Part shown: piece by piece, positions 7,921 through 16,700 of the stretch
How positions within the stretch are numbered: position 1 is the stretch's first letter
Layout of the letters: every line of letters begins with the position of its first letter
NCBI GenBank assembly: GCA_910584835.1
Contig: CAJUEG010000002.1
Location: forward strand, 1 to 64,000
Origin: an uncultured Oscillospiraceae bacterium
GTDB taxonomy: Bacteria; Bacillota; Clostridia; Oscillospirales; Oscillospiraceae
Direction: 5' to 3'
DNA: 64,000 nucleotides
Made by a program: the position numbers and the translations under genes
Notes under the pieces: model-generated
Databases searched by the model: none
Told to the model about the DNA's origin: nothing
What the model saw: the letters and a program-made list of their open reading frames with translations, nothing else

Positions 7921-8673
7921 TCACACCCACAGCCGGAGCAGCACCGCCCCGGCCATGCCCACCAGCATGCTGCCCGCGATGGCAAAGCTCTCCAGCCAGG
8001 CCATGCCCCTTTTCTCCGACAGGTACAGGCACCCGGCCATGGCCAGCCCGGACAGCCCCGCCACCGCCAGCGGCGACCAGTCGCCGTTGAAGGGGAAGCG
8101 GCCGCCCGATACGAAGGTGCCCACATAGCTGCCCACATAGGCGCAGATCAGCCCGATGAACATGGCGGTCATGGCCCTGTCGCCGAAGCCCGCCCCGGCC
8201 CCGCCGCGGCCGCCGCCCCCGCTCAGCCTGCCCAGATACCGTTTGCTGAACAGGATGGACAGCACCATCCCCCACATGATGCACGCGCTCATCAGCAGCG
8301 CGATGGTGGTAAAGGCCCCGGGGGTCATCTCCGCGGCGGACAGGGAGGACATGCCCACCTGCTCCGCGGCGGTCTGGGCCACCTGGGTCTCGTAGTGCAG
8401 CGCTCCCACCACGCTCAGGCGCAGCCAGGGCCAGGGGGTGCCCAGGCTGCCGGACAGGGCGATGACGCCCAGCAGGATGCCCACGCTGGGCAGGGCGGAA
8501 AAGGTGACGCTGGCGGTGATGACCCGGCGCATTTTGGTCCTGTCCATGCCCAGGGCGATCCCCGCCCGCCAGGCCCGGACCATGAACACCACGCAGATGG
8601 CCGCCACAAAGGCCACGATGCCGCCGCAGATGGCGTAGATGGGCGGGCTGTTCAGCTGAGATAAAATGGACAT
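7921..8673 (-). CDS. DUF5058-type membrane protein
   Basis: A 250-residue integral membrane protein with about seven hydrophobic segments. It begins MSILSQLNSPPIYAICGGIV and continues through a basic loop (RAWRAGIALGMDRTKMRR) as in the DUF5058 family. The family has no assigned activity. It is the promoter-proximal gene of the operon with a second membrane protein and the M20 peptidase. AAGGAAGTGAGCAA precedes the ATG at 8673, and a promoter lies 45 nt upstream. A role in uptake of a peptide-like substrate for the peptidase is inferred from context only. Confidence 0.65.
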   Translation of the reverse strand: MSILSQLNSPPIYAICGGIVAFVAAICVVFMVRAWRAGIALGMDRTKMRRVITASVTFSALPSVGILLGVIALSGSLGTPWPWLRLSVVGALHYETQVAQTAAEQVGMSSLSAAEMTPGAFTTIALLMSACIMWGMVLSILFSKRYLGRLSGGGGRGGAGAGFGDRAMTAMFIGLICAYVGSYVGTFVSGGRFPFNGDWSPLAVAGLSGLAMAGCLYLSEKRGMAWLESFAIAGSMLVGMAGAVLLRLWV

Positions 8674-8717
8674 TTGCTCACTTCCTTATAAAACGGTTTA
8701 CAGCTTTAGCTTGTTAC

Positions 8718-8746
8718 AGTATACAGGAAACCGCGGAAGAAAGCAA
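8718..8746 (-). promoter_or_regulatory. Promoter for the DUF5058-M20 operon
   Basis: Minus-strand TTGCTT (8741-8746), 17-bp spacer, TATACT (8718-8723). Confidence 0.65.
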
Positions 8747-8815
8747 CCGGCCTTGTTCAGCCAGGAACATTGTACCACACCCCGGCGGCCCCCGGGGCAA
8801 AAATCTCCCCCTCTC

Positions 8816-8844
8816 TTGACACATTCCCGGGGGTGTGATAATAT
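8816..8844 (+). promoter_or_regulatory. Sigma-A promoter of the cysE-cysS transcript
   Basis: TTGACA (8816-8821), 17-bp spacer, TAATAT (8839-8844), directly before the T-box leader. Confidence 0.85.
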
Positions 8845-8852
8845 ACTGAAAC

Positions 8853-9088
8853 AGTATGAAAACCAAATAGCGCGATGAACGCGGGAGTAGCCCGGTTCAG
8901 AACCGTCAGAGAGGGGCCGCCCAGGCTGAAAGCGGCCCTCGGGGAGGGCCGGGATGAAATGCGCGCGGGAGCGAGGGGGACCTGGGAGCCCTCCGTGCGG
9001 GCCACGTCACGGCCTTTGAGCGAGAAACGAGAGTGGAACCGCGGTACCGCCGCCTCTCATGCCATCGGGCATGGGGGGTTTTGTTTTT
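8853..9088 (+). ncRNA. T-box leader, predicted Cys-specific
   Basis: The T-box core GAGTGGAACCGCGG lies at 9031-9044 and begins the antiterminator; the competing terminator uses CCTCTCATGCC/GGCATGGGGGG at about 9052-9078, followed by TTTTGTTTTT. Stem I begins near 8870. In its specifier loop the triplet UGC at 8960-8962 (GAAAUGCGCG context) is a cysteine codon, which agrees with the downstream genes. Uncharged tRNA-Cys should allow readthrough into cysE and cysS. Confidence 0.9.
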
Positions 9089-9092
9089 ATCA

Positions 9093-9138
9093 GAAGCGCA
9101 TAGGATAGCCGCGCGGCCAATCCGAAGCGTGACAACAT
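9093..9138 (+). repeat. Minimal (core-less) copy of structured repeat family 1
   Basis: Contains only the two ends of the family: GAAGCGC, the palindrome GGATAGCCGCGCGGCCAATCC, and the terminal AAGCGTGACAACATCA. The whole internal core found in other copies is missing. It lies between the T-box terminator and the cysE ribosome site. Confidence 0.6.
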
Positions 9139-9156
9139 CAAGGAGGAACCATTTTT

Positions 9157-9825
9157 ATGACCCGATTGGGCGAAACCCTGCGGGCCTACCAGGCCCGGGA
9201 CCCGGCGGCGCGCAGCAAACTGGAGATTTTTCTACTCTACCCCGGGGTGCACGCCATTCTTTACCACCGGCTGGCCCACTTTTTATACCGCCATCACCTG
9301 AAATTCCTGGCCCGGCTGGTGTCCCAGTGGAGCCGGTTCTGGACGGGCATTGAGATTCACCCCGGCGCGAAGATCGGCCGCAGGCTGGTCATCGACCACG
9401 GCATGGGCATCGTCATCGGCGAGACCGCCGAGGTGGGGGACGACTGCCTGATCTACCACGGCGTCACCCTGGGGGGCACCGGCAAGGACCAGGGCAAGCG
9501 CCACCCCACCATCGGCAACAACGTGCTCATCTCCACGGGGGCCAAAGTATTAGGCCCCTTCAGGGTGGGGGACAATTCCCGCATCGCCGCCAACGCGGTG
9601 GTGCTCTCCGAGGTGCCGCCCGACGCCACCGCCGTGGGCATCCCCGCCCAGATCGTGCGCATCGCGGGCCGGGCCACCCACTACGCCGACGAGGTGGACC
9701 AGACCAGCGTGAAAAACCCCACCCTGGAGCGGCTGGCCGCCCTGTCTGACCGGGTGGAGGCGCTGGAAAAGCTGCTGGACGAGAAGCGCGGAGCCGTCGT
9801 GAGCAGCGCGGATGGAGCGGAGTGA
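9157..9825 (+). CDS. cysE: Serine O-acetyltransferase
   Basis: A 222-residue left-handed beta-helix acyltransferase that makes O-acetylserine from serine and acetyl-CoA, the first committed step of cysteine synthesis. Hexapeptide-repeat features are clear: IEIHPGAKIGRRLVIDHGMG, VIGETAEVGDDCLIYHGVTL, GGTGKDQGKRHPTIG and VPPDATAVGIPAQIV. Both catalytic His positions of the family (DHG, YHG) are present. AAGGAGGAACC precedes the ATG. Its last codons (KRGAVVSSADGAE) come from the 5' end of a family 1 repeat, which also supplies the stop. Controlled by the Cys T-box together with cysS. Confidence 0.94.
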   Translation: MTRLGETLRAYQARDPAARSKLEIFLLYPGVHAILYHRLAHFLYRHHLKFLARLVSQWSRFWTGIEIHPGAKIGRRLVIDHGMGIVIGETAEVGDDCLIYHGVTLGGTGKDQGKRHPTIGNNVLISTGAKVLGPFRVGDNSRIAANAVVLSEVPPDATAVGIPAQIVRIAGRATHYADEVDQTSVKNPTLERLAALSDRVEALEKLLDEKRGAVVSSADGAE

Positions 9826-9917
9826 GGGTAAAAGCCCAAGGAGGGCCAAAGGCCCGGATGGGTTTTGCCCGAATCGGAGCGAAGCCGCGCGTCGCGAACA
9901 GGCGCAGCGTGACAACA
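9783..9917 (+). repeat. Structured repeat family 1 copy between cysE and cysS
   Basis: Starts AGAAGCGCGGAGCCG inside cysE. A core hairpin pairs GGGTAAAAGCCC with GGGTTTTGCCC around a GGGCC-aaa-GGCCC tip. It ends GGCGCAGCGTGACAACATT 22 nt before cysS. The block AAGCGCGGAGCCGTCGTGAG is shared with the copy at 21893-22068. Confidence 0.7.
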
Positions 9918-9939
9918 TTACAAAACGGAGGACAATATC

Positions 9940-11391
9940 ATGTATCTTTACAATTCCGCCACCCACAAGAAGGAAGAGTTCAAAACCCACACCCCCGGCC
10001 GGGTGGAGATGTACACCTGCGGCCCCACCGTCTACCACTACGCCCACATCGGCAACCTGCGCTCCTACATCATGGAGGACGTGCTGGAGAAGTTTCTGCG
10101 CTACGAGGGGTACGACGTCAACCGGGTGATGAACATCACCGACGTGGGCCACCTGGCCTCCGACGCGGACACCGGCGAGGACAAGATGCTCAAGGGGGCC
10201 AAACGGGAGAACAAGTCCGTGATGGACATCGCCAGGTTCTATACCGACGCCTTCTTTGACGACTGCGCCAAGCTGAACATCAAGACCCCCGACGTGGTGC
10301 AGCCCGCCACCGGCCTCATCGACGAGTTCATCAAGGTGGTATCCGCCCTCATCGGCAAGGGGTACGCCTATGTGGCGGGGGGCAACGTGTACTTCGACAC
10401 CTCCAAACTGGACCACTACTACGTGTTCAACGACCACGACGAGGAGGACCTGGCGGTGGGCGTCCGGGAGGGCGTGGAGGAGGACCAGAACAAGCGGAAC
10501 AAAAATGACTTCGTCCTCTGGTTCACCAAGTCCAAGTTTGAGGACCAGGCCCTGAAGTGGGACTCCCCCTGGGGGGTGGGCTACCCCGGCTGGCATATCG
10601 AGTGCTCGTGCATCTCCATGAAGTTCAACGGGGAGTACCTGGACCTCCACTGCGGCGGGGTGGACAACGCCTTCCCCCACCACACCAACGAGATCGCCCA
10701 GTCCGAGGCGTACCTGGGCCATCCCTGGTGCAGCCAGTGGTTCCACGTCCACCACCTGAACACCAATTCCGGCAAGATGTCCAAGTCCAAGGGGGAGTTC
10801 CTCACCGTGTCTTTGCTGGAGGAGAAGGGGTACGACCCCCTGGCCTACCGGTTCTTCTGCCTGCAGAGCCACTACCGCAAGGGGCTGGTGTTCTCCTGGG
10901 AGAACCTGGACAACGCCGCCGGGGCGTACCAGAAGCTCATCAAGCGCGTCGCCGCCCTCAGGGAAGGGGACGGCCAGGCGGACGAAAACGCCGCCGCCCA
11001 GTTTAAGGAGAAATTCCTCACCCAGGTGGGCAGCGACCTGAACACCTCCATGGGGGTCACCTGCCTGTACGACGTTCTCAAGGCCCCGGTGAACGACGCC
11101 ACCAAGCTGGCGGTGCTGGCGGACTTTGACCGGGTGCTGTCCCTGTCCCTGCTGGAAAAGGCGGCGGCCCTGCGGGAGAAGGAGGCCGCCCAGGCCAAAG
11201 CGGCGGCGGCCCCCGGCGGCTTCACCATCCAGGGGGAGGGCGACCCGGCCATCGACGCCCTGGTGCTGCAAAGGGCCCAGGCCAAAAAGGCGAAGGACTT
11301 TGCCGGGGCCGACCGTATCCGGGACGAGCTGAAGGCCCAGGGGATTGAGGTCACCGACGTGCCCGGCGGCGCGGTCTGGAAGCGGGTGTAA
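9940..11391 (+). CDS. cysS: Cysteine--tRNA ligase
   Basis: A 483-residue class I synthetase that charges tRNA-Cys. The HIGH motif appears as AHIGN in YTCGPTVYHYAHIGN, the KMSKS motif as GKMSKSKGE, and zinc-site residues are in the Cys of YTCG, the ECSC segment and the HHTNE segment. The C-terminal part is the helical DALR-type and anticodon-binding region. CGGAGGACAATATC precedes the ATG. It shares the cysE transcript, so the T-box couples cysteine supply to tRNA-Cys charging. Between the two genes is a repeat element, which may alter the cysE:cysS ratio. Confidence 0.96.
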   Translation: MYLYNSATHKKEEFKTHTPGRVEMYTCGPTVYHYAHIGNLRSYIMEDVLEKFLRYEGYDVNRVMNITDVGHLASDADTGEDKMLKGAKRENKSVMDIARFYTDAFFDDCAKLNIKTPDVVQPATGLIDEFIKVVSALIGKGYAYVAGGNVYFDTSKLDHYYVFNDHDEEDLAVGVREGVEEDQNKRNKNDFVLWFTKSKFEDQALKWDSPWGVGYPGWHIECSCISMKFNGEYLDLHCGGVDNAFPHHTNEIAQSEAYLGHPWCSQWFHVHHLNTNSGKMSKSKGEFLTVSLLEEKGYDPLAYRFFCLQSHYRKGLVFSWENLDNAAGAYQKLIKRVAALREGDGQADENAAAQFKEKFLTQVGSDLNTSMGVTCLYDVLKAPVNDATKLAVLADFDRVLSLSLLEKAAALREKEAAQAKAAAAPGGFTIQGEGDPAIDALVLQRAQAKKAKDFAGADRIRDELKAQGIEVTDVPGGAVWKRV

Positions 11392-11402
11392 CATGGAAAA
11401 AA

Positions 11403-11441
11403 GCAGGGCCCCGCGCTGTGCGGAGGCCCTGCCTGTTTTTT
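11403..11441. terminator. Bidirectional terminator after cysS
   Basis: GCAGGGCC (11403-11410) pairs with GGCCCTGC (11425-11432). There is a T-run on the plus side and an A-run before the stem, which gives a T-run on the minus side. It serves cysS and the convergent gene at 11443. Confidence 0.8.
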
Positions 11442-11442
11442 G

Positions 11443-11970
11443 TCAGCCGTTTACCTGGCCGATGAACTCTTTGAGGAACGCCTTGTATGCCTCGGCCTGT
11501 TCCTTCTGCTGGATGTTGAAGGGCTGGTACTTGTCCTGGCGGGTGTTGCTGGCGTAGACGCAGAAGGCGCACAGCTCCTTGCCGTCCTTGTCGAAGAAGG
11601 CGCAGGAGTCGCCTGTGGTCTTGAGCCGGCCCAGGTTGTCCTTGGTCAGCAGCGCACCGCTGCCCTGGTAGCTTACCTCCCCGCCGTTGTACTTGATGGG
11701 CACCACAAAAAGGGCCCCCGGCTTGAAGGCGATGGCGTAGTGGTAGTAATACTTGGTGATCCGGTTGCCCACGGATTGATCGGTCATGTAGGACGCGTAG
11801 GCAATGGTATAGCCGCTGTGGTCGGGGAGCAGCTTCTCCACCACCCGGCGCACCTTGGCCAGGTCCTCGCCGCTCTCCCCCTTTTTCTTGTTGATGGCCT
11901 CCTTGATGAGAAAAACGACCACCGCTACGGCGATAAACGCCGCAACCAGAATAATCTGCTTTGGTTCCAT
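11443..11970 (-). CDS. Membrane-anchored hypothetical protein
   Basis: A 175-residue protein I do not recognise. One N-terminal transmembrane helix (IILVAAFIAVAVVVFLI) is followed by KEAINKKKG and a soluble domain of about 145 residues rich in beta-type segments (YYYHYAIAFKPGALFVVPI). Four Cys occur in the second half, two in ELCAFCVY. The soluble domain is probably cytosolic, as the positive charges follow the helix. It is the last of a set of three small minus-strand genes; the upstream gene ends 15 nt before its ATG. The soluble part resembles small membrane-tethered domains of unknown function in Clostridia. Confidence 0.6.
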   Translation of the reverse strand: MEPKQIILVAAFIAVAVVVFLIKEAINKKKGESGEDLAKVRRVVEKLLPDHSGYTIAYASYMTDQSVGNRITKYYYHYAIAFKPGALFVVPIKYNGGEVSYQGSGALLTKDNLGRLKTTGDSCAFFDKDGKELCAFCVYASNTRQDKYQPFNIQQKEQAEAYKAFLKEFIGQVNG

Positions 11971-11985
11971 GATAATTCCCCCTCA

Positions 11986-12444
11986 TTAAACTACGTTGGA
12001 ATAGGCCCGGGCGAACAGCTTTTCCGCGTCCTTCATGAAGGACACGTTAATCCGTTTCTTTCCTCCCAGGTCCAGAAAGGTGGAGCTGAGAAATACGGTA
12101 TTCACCCCCACCCAGGCAGCCCTGCCGCCCACGGGATAAAACTTTCCCCGGCAGATCACCCCGCCCCGGTGCAGCTCCATCCCGTCCCGCCAGTGGCGCA
12201 GGGGCCACAGCACGAAGACCAGCAGAACCGCCGCCGTGGGCAGCAGCAGCCACGCTTTCGTCCCCTGGTACGCCGCCAGCCCCAGGGCGAACGCCGACAC
12301 CGCCAGCCGGATCAGCGCCTCCAGCCCGATCCGCCTCCAATCCGGCCCCACGGTGAAGAGCAGCTCCCCCGGCTCCGGCCCGCCGACGGGGACGTTTTGG
12401 GTCTGCACCTCGTTCAGATGCCAATTCTGCCTCTGCCGCCGCAT
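11986..12444 (-). CDS. Two-helix membrane hypothetical protein
   Basis: A 152-residue protein of unknown function with two adjacent hydrophobic helices (about residues 45-62 and 65-82: LAVSAFALGLAAY, LLLPTAAVLLVFVLWPL) and a C-terminal soluble part (WVGVNTVFLSSTFLDLGGKKRINVSFMKDAEKLF). The layout, two helices then a PH-like small beta domain, recalls bacterial PH/YcxB-type membrane proteins, but I cannot assign it. It is followed 15 nt later by another membrane-anchored unknown, so the two are likely cotranscribed. Confidence 0.55.
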   Translation of the reverse strand: MRRQRQNWHLNEVQTQNVPVGGPEPGELLFTVGPDWRRIGLEALIRLAVSAFALGLAAYQGTKAWLLLPTAAVLLVFVLWPLRHWRDGMELHRGGVICRGKFYPVGGRAAWVGVNTVFLSSTFLDLGGKKRINVSFMKDAEKLFARAYSNVV

Positions 12445-12491
12445 CGCTCCTTGGACAGCCCCCTTTTCAAATCAAATCCCCGTCTTTGCGG

Positions 12492-12797
12492 TTACGGTTT
12501 TTCCGCCGCGTCCTGCCCGTCGGTCCGGGCCGCCGCCTGCGTGAATTTCCGCTCCGCGCTGCGCTTGGCCTGGTTGTGCAGAACAACGGCAAGGCCGAAG
12601 CCCGCCACAGCCAGCACAATCCCGCCTGCGACGGCCCCCGCGCCGTAGTGTTCCATGCCCGCGAGAATCGCGCCCAGAACCCCGAACAGGCCGAAGGCAG
12701 AGCAGAGGTCCCCCAGGAAATGCACCGCCGTGGGGCCCTTCATCGTCTTGCCCGCGGGATCCTTATATACGGTAATCCGCATCTTGTACATTGCCAT
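12492..12797 (-). CDS. Small membrane hypothetical protein
   Basis: A 101-residue protein with a polar start (MAMYKMRITVYKDPAGKTMKG) and two Gly/Ala-rich hydrophobic segments (FGLFGVLGAILAGM and AVAGGIVLAVAGFGLAVVL). GGAGGTGTGTC lies before the ATG at 12797; a longer in-frame extension to 12986 lacks a ribosome site and is not used. It is upstream of two other small membrane proteins on the same strand. Function unknown. Confidence 0.6.
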   Translation of the reverse strand: MAMYKMRITVYKDPAGKTMKGPTAVHFLGDLCSAFGLFGVLGAILAGMEHYGAGAVAGGIVLAVAGFGLAVVLHNQAKRSAERKFTQAAARTDGQDAAEKP

Positions 12798-12996
12798 ATG
12801 ACACACCTCCTCTCCCAACCGTCCAGCCGGTATGCTTCCACCGCAGCCGCCCCGGGGGCTTGCGCCCCCGAGACAGGACCTTACGTCCCCATGGACCGGG
12901 TGAAAAACAAAAACGCCGTGCAGGGTAAGCCCACACAGCGTAAGAAACAAGTTCTCATGCACACGGGCACCGGGGCGCAGCAACAAAACCCGCCCC

Positions 12997-13025
12997 TTGC
13001 GTCATAGGGCGGAATGTCGTATAAT
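12997..13025 (+). promoter_or_regulatory. Promoter of a short non-coding transcript
   Basis: TTGCGT (12997-13002), 17-bp spacer, perfect TATAAT (13020-13025). Only about 100 bp downstream a strong terminator follows, with no ORF between them. Confidence 0.6.
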
Positions 13026-13031
13026 ATCCCC

Positions 13032-13126
13032 ATGCGGTGCGGCCAAAAGGCCGTTGTGTAGGTGGTTATGCACCTGCGCAGGCTCACGGGTGCCCTAACA
13101 CCCGTGAGCTGCCGCATTTTTGTTTT
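13032..13126 (+). ncRNA. Candidate small RNA with four-helix cloverleaf fold
   Basis: Outer stem ATGCGG (13032-13037) with CCGCAT (13112-13117); inside it three hairpins: GGCC-aaaa-GGCC (13041-13052), AGGTG-6 nt-CACCT (13060-13075) and an 11-bp stem GCTCACGGGTG/CACCCGTGAGC (13082-13109). The T-run TTTTTGTTTT follows, ending the transcript. The surrounding 12798-13229 holds no convincing gene. I do not recognise the RNA family; it could also be an antisense or leader RNA. Confidence 0.5.
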
Positions 13127-13229
13127 CCACCCTGATTATAGCAGAAAGCCTCCGGCAGCGCAAGGCCCAAACGCCGCCCCCGCCCCCTCCTCCCCGTCAA
13201 AATTTCCCACAAAAATTGGGCGCATTGTG

Positions 13230-13265
13230 TTGACATATTCAGTCTATTTTGATAGACTGAATATG
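13230..13265 (+). promoter_or_regulatory. blaI-M56 promoter overlapped by a perfect 14-bp inverted repeat
   Basis: TTGACA (13230-13235), 17-bp spacer, TAGACT (13253-13258). The -10 and most of the spacer are covered by CATATTCAGTCTAT (13234-13247), TTTG, ATAGACTGAATATG (13252-13265), a perfect dyad. This is the expected position for autorepression by the BlaI-like protein encoded next. Confidence 0.8.
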
Positions 13266-13345
13266 TAGTCGATCACCATAGACCTCGGAGCGCCGCGGCA
13301 GAAGCGCGCGGCGGGGTTCCGGGCTTTTTAAAAGGAGGCCGCGCT

Positions 13346-13720
13346 ATGAATCATCTGAGACTGGCCGAGGGCGAGTACCGCTTTGCCCGCATCGTATGGG
13401 ACAACGAGCCGCTGCCCTCCGGCAGGCTGGTGGAGCTGTCCCTGAAGGAGCTGGGCTGGAAGAAGTCCACCACCTACACGGTGCTGAAGAAGCTGGTGGA
13501 CCGGGGCATCCTGCGCAATGAGAACGCGGTGGTCACCGCCGCCGTCCCCCGGGAGGCCGTGCTGCGGGAGGAGAGCCGGGCGGTGGTGGACCGGGCCTTC
13601 GACGGCTCGCTGCCCTCCTTCCTGGCCCACTTTATGGGGGGGCGCACCCTCTCCGACCAGGAGGCCGACGAGCTCAAGGCCGTCATCGACCGCTTCCGGG
13701 AGGGAGAGGGCCATGACTGA
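13346..13720 (+). CDS. BlaI/MecI-family transcriptional repressor
   Basis: A 124-residue winged-helix repressor. The DNA-binding domain is residues 5-70, including LKELGWKKSTTYTVLKKLVDRGIL, and the C-terminal helices (FLAHFMGGRTLSDQEADELKAVI) form the dimer and protease-sensitive region seen in BlaI. It should bind the dyad at 13234-13265 and be cleaved after signalling by the M56 protein encoded next. AAAAGGAGG precedes the ATG. The downstream gene starts 8 nt before its stop, so synthesis of repressor and antirepressor is coupled. No beta-lactamase gene is adjacent, so the target may be only this operon or distant genes. Confidence 0.9.
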   Translation: MNHLRLAEGEYRFARIVWDNEPLPSGRLVELSLKELGWKKSTTYTVLKKLVDRGILRNENAVVTAAVPREAVLREESRAVVDRAFDGSLPSFLAHFMGGRTLSDQEADELKAVIDRFREGEGHD

Positions 13721-16700
13721 CCTGCCCGCCGCCCTGTCCCGCGCCCTGCCCACCCTGGGAGGGATGAGCCTCACCGCCGCCTACGCCGCCGCCGTGGTGG
13801 CGGTACTGCGGCTGATTTTAAAGAAACGGGCCCCCAAGCGCGTGTTATCCCTGCTGTGGCTGGTGGTGTTCGCCCGGCTGTTGATCCCCGTGCCGCTGGA
13901 GAGCCCCGTGTCCATCGTGCCGGACGCCCGGCAGGTGAGGCAGCTCACGCAGCGGGCGCCCATACCGCCGGAGGCGGACGGGGGGCAGTCCGCCCCCCTC
14001 CAGCCCGCCGGCCAGGACCCCGCCCAGGGCTATGATCCGGCGCAGGGCCCCGCCCAGGGGCACACCGGCGGCGCGGCGGACCCTGTCTCCCAAGGGGACG
14101 CCAGCAGCGTCAGCGTCCCCGTCCTCACCGCCCCCGGCGGCACGGCCCCCGCCGCGCCCCCGCCGGAGGCCCCCTCCCCCTTCCCCTGGCAGGCCGTCCT
14201 GGCCGGGGTGTGGCTGGCGGGGACGCTGGCCATGGGGGGCGGCGCCCTGGCGTCCTACCTGCGGCTGCGCCGCCGCCTGTACGACGCCATCCGGGCCCCC
14301 GACGGGGCCTGGGAGCACCCCAGCGTGTCCTCCCCCTTTATCCTGGGGGTGTTCCGGCCAAAAATCTATCTCCCCGCCGGGCTGCGCGGCCAGCCCCGGC
14401 AGTTCATCCTGTGCCACGAGCGGGCCCACCTGCGCCGCCTGGACCACATCATCAAGCCGGTTTGCTGGGCTGCGCTGGCCGTCCACTGGTTCAACCCGGC
14501 GGTGTGGCTGGCCTTCGTCCTCATGGGCCGGGACATCGAGGCCGCCTGCGACGAGGCGGTCCTCCGCCAGCTGGGGCCGGAGGTGAAGGCGGACTACTCC
14601 GCCACCCTGCTCTCCCTGGCCACGGGGGGGCGCATTCCCGCCCCCTGCCCCCTGGCCTTTGACGAGGGGGACGCCAAGGGCCGCATCCAAAACGTGCTGA
14701 AATACCAGCGCCCCACCCTGTGGATTGTGGTGGTCAGCGCCATCATGGCGGTGATGGCGGCGGTGTGCCTGCTCACCGACCCGGTGTCCGCCAAGGCCCC
14801 GGACGCGGCCCCCTCCCCCGGCGCGGAGGCCGCCCAGACGCCGGAGCCGTCCGCCGCCCAGCCCCTGCTGGGGGAGGGCATCCTTGATCCCTGGATGGCG
14901 GAGGTCCTCACCGGCCAGCGGGAATTCCGCCGCCCGGGCGGGGATCGCGGCTATACCGTCCGCCAGCTCCGCTCCTTCTTCTACGGGGACGTGGAACCGC
15001 CCCAGATCACAGTGGAGGCGGGTAGGGTGGCCGTCCTCGACTTGGATCGGGACGGGGAAAATGAGCTGGTGGTCTTCCCCGAGGGGGACGACCAGTACCT
15101 GTACAGCTATGTGGGCTACCTCATCCTCCGCCGGCAGGGGGAGGAGGTAGCCGCCTACGACCCCGGCTGGCGCTCCGTCGGCAATCTGAAGGCGGACGGC
15201 GCCTTTGATTGGAGCAGCAGCGCCTTCAACTGGGGCACTGGCCGCGCCCGGTTCGACGGGGACGGGTTCGCCGTGGAGGAGACCACCTGGTGCGAGCTGC
15301 ACGGCGAGGGCGACGAGGACTACTTTGTGGACGGCGCAAAGGCCACAAGGGAGGAGTTCGAGGCCGCCGTCGCCGCCCACCGCGCCAAGCCAGACTCCAT
15401 CTGGTACGCGCTGGAGGCCGGCGCCCTGCGCCGCATGGCCCCGGCCATCCCCATGGACGCCGCCGCATGGAGCGTGCCGCTTCCGGAATTTATGACCGGG
15501 GCGCAGCAGAGCCTCTACCAGCGGGCCTATTCCCTCTATACCCACATCCTGGGCGGCAATCCGGCCCAGATTGACGCCTGGCCCGCCGCCGACCCCCTGC
15601 CCCCGGCGGGGGAGGTGGAGGTGGACGGCCAGCGCTATGTCCCCGCCGCCGGGCTGTACGCCCGGTGGGACGACTTTGAATCGGCGGTGCTGTCCGTCTT
15701 CACCCCGAGCTTCTGGGAACAGCGCAACCGCTGGGAGGGGAAGCGGTACGGCGAGGCGTACCCCCTGTTCGTCAATGTGGACGGCAGGACCTACTACCAC
15801 CCCATGTCCCGGGCCTCCGGCGGCTATAACGGGAACTTCCCGGAGGCCTTCCGGGCCACGGAGGAGACGGACGCCGCCCTCGCCTTTACCATGACGGGCC
15901 ATTACTCCAATCCCTGCCTGCTGGAGGGGGAGGACGAGGCGGCCCGGGCCGCTCGGTACGCGGCGGGCTATGAGTACGTCATTGAGTTCCCCCTGCGCAT
16001 GGTGAACACGGAGGAGGGCTGGCGGTTTGAGGAGTTCCGCTGCGCCCAAACCGATGATTTGGAGTCCCCCTTTATCGACAGCCACAACCCCATTCTGCGC
16101 ACCACGCCGGACACCACCCGGGTGACCGCCTGTGCGCACGGCTTGGACTACGTGTTTCTCGACGAGTGGAATGGCCGTCAGGTGCTGCGCTGCCGGGTGG
16201 ACCGCTTCCCCTACGTGCTCCCCGCGCCCTTCACGGCCTACAACACGGGCGGCGGCGCTTACGACGACATGGACGGCGATGGCCACGACGAATACTCCTT
16301 CCTCACCGACGACTTCTCCACCCTTATGGTGTGCGACGTGGAGGACGGCCGGCTCAAAACCTGCACTACCCAGCCCGGACCCCTTTTGGACGATTTCATC
16401 CAGAACCTGGATTACCGCTACACCGACAGCGGCGGCGTGCTCACCCTGGAGACGTCCTGCCAGGGGCAGACCATCCAGACCCGGTTCACCGGCTCCAACC
16501 GGGAGCTGGTACTGGGCTACGGGGAAAAGAACGCTCCCGTCCCGGGTTACTGGAGCAGATGGGTGGAGCCCTACACCGGCCAGGACGTTATCATCTCCCA
16601 GGACCTCTACATTGAGGGCAGCGTGGAGCGCGCGGAACGATCCGCCCAGGAGCCCGTGGTGCTGGTGGGCGCCGTCCAGTGGACCTTCCGCTACGAAGGC

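Noticed and set aside
12881..12955. 25-codon minus-strand ORF (MRTCFLRCVGLPC...) near the small RNA gene, a possible type I toxin
   Set aside because: It has no ribosome-binding site or promoter of its own, and its sequence is not a clear membrane helix with charged ends.
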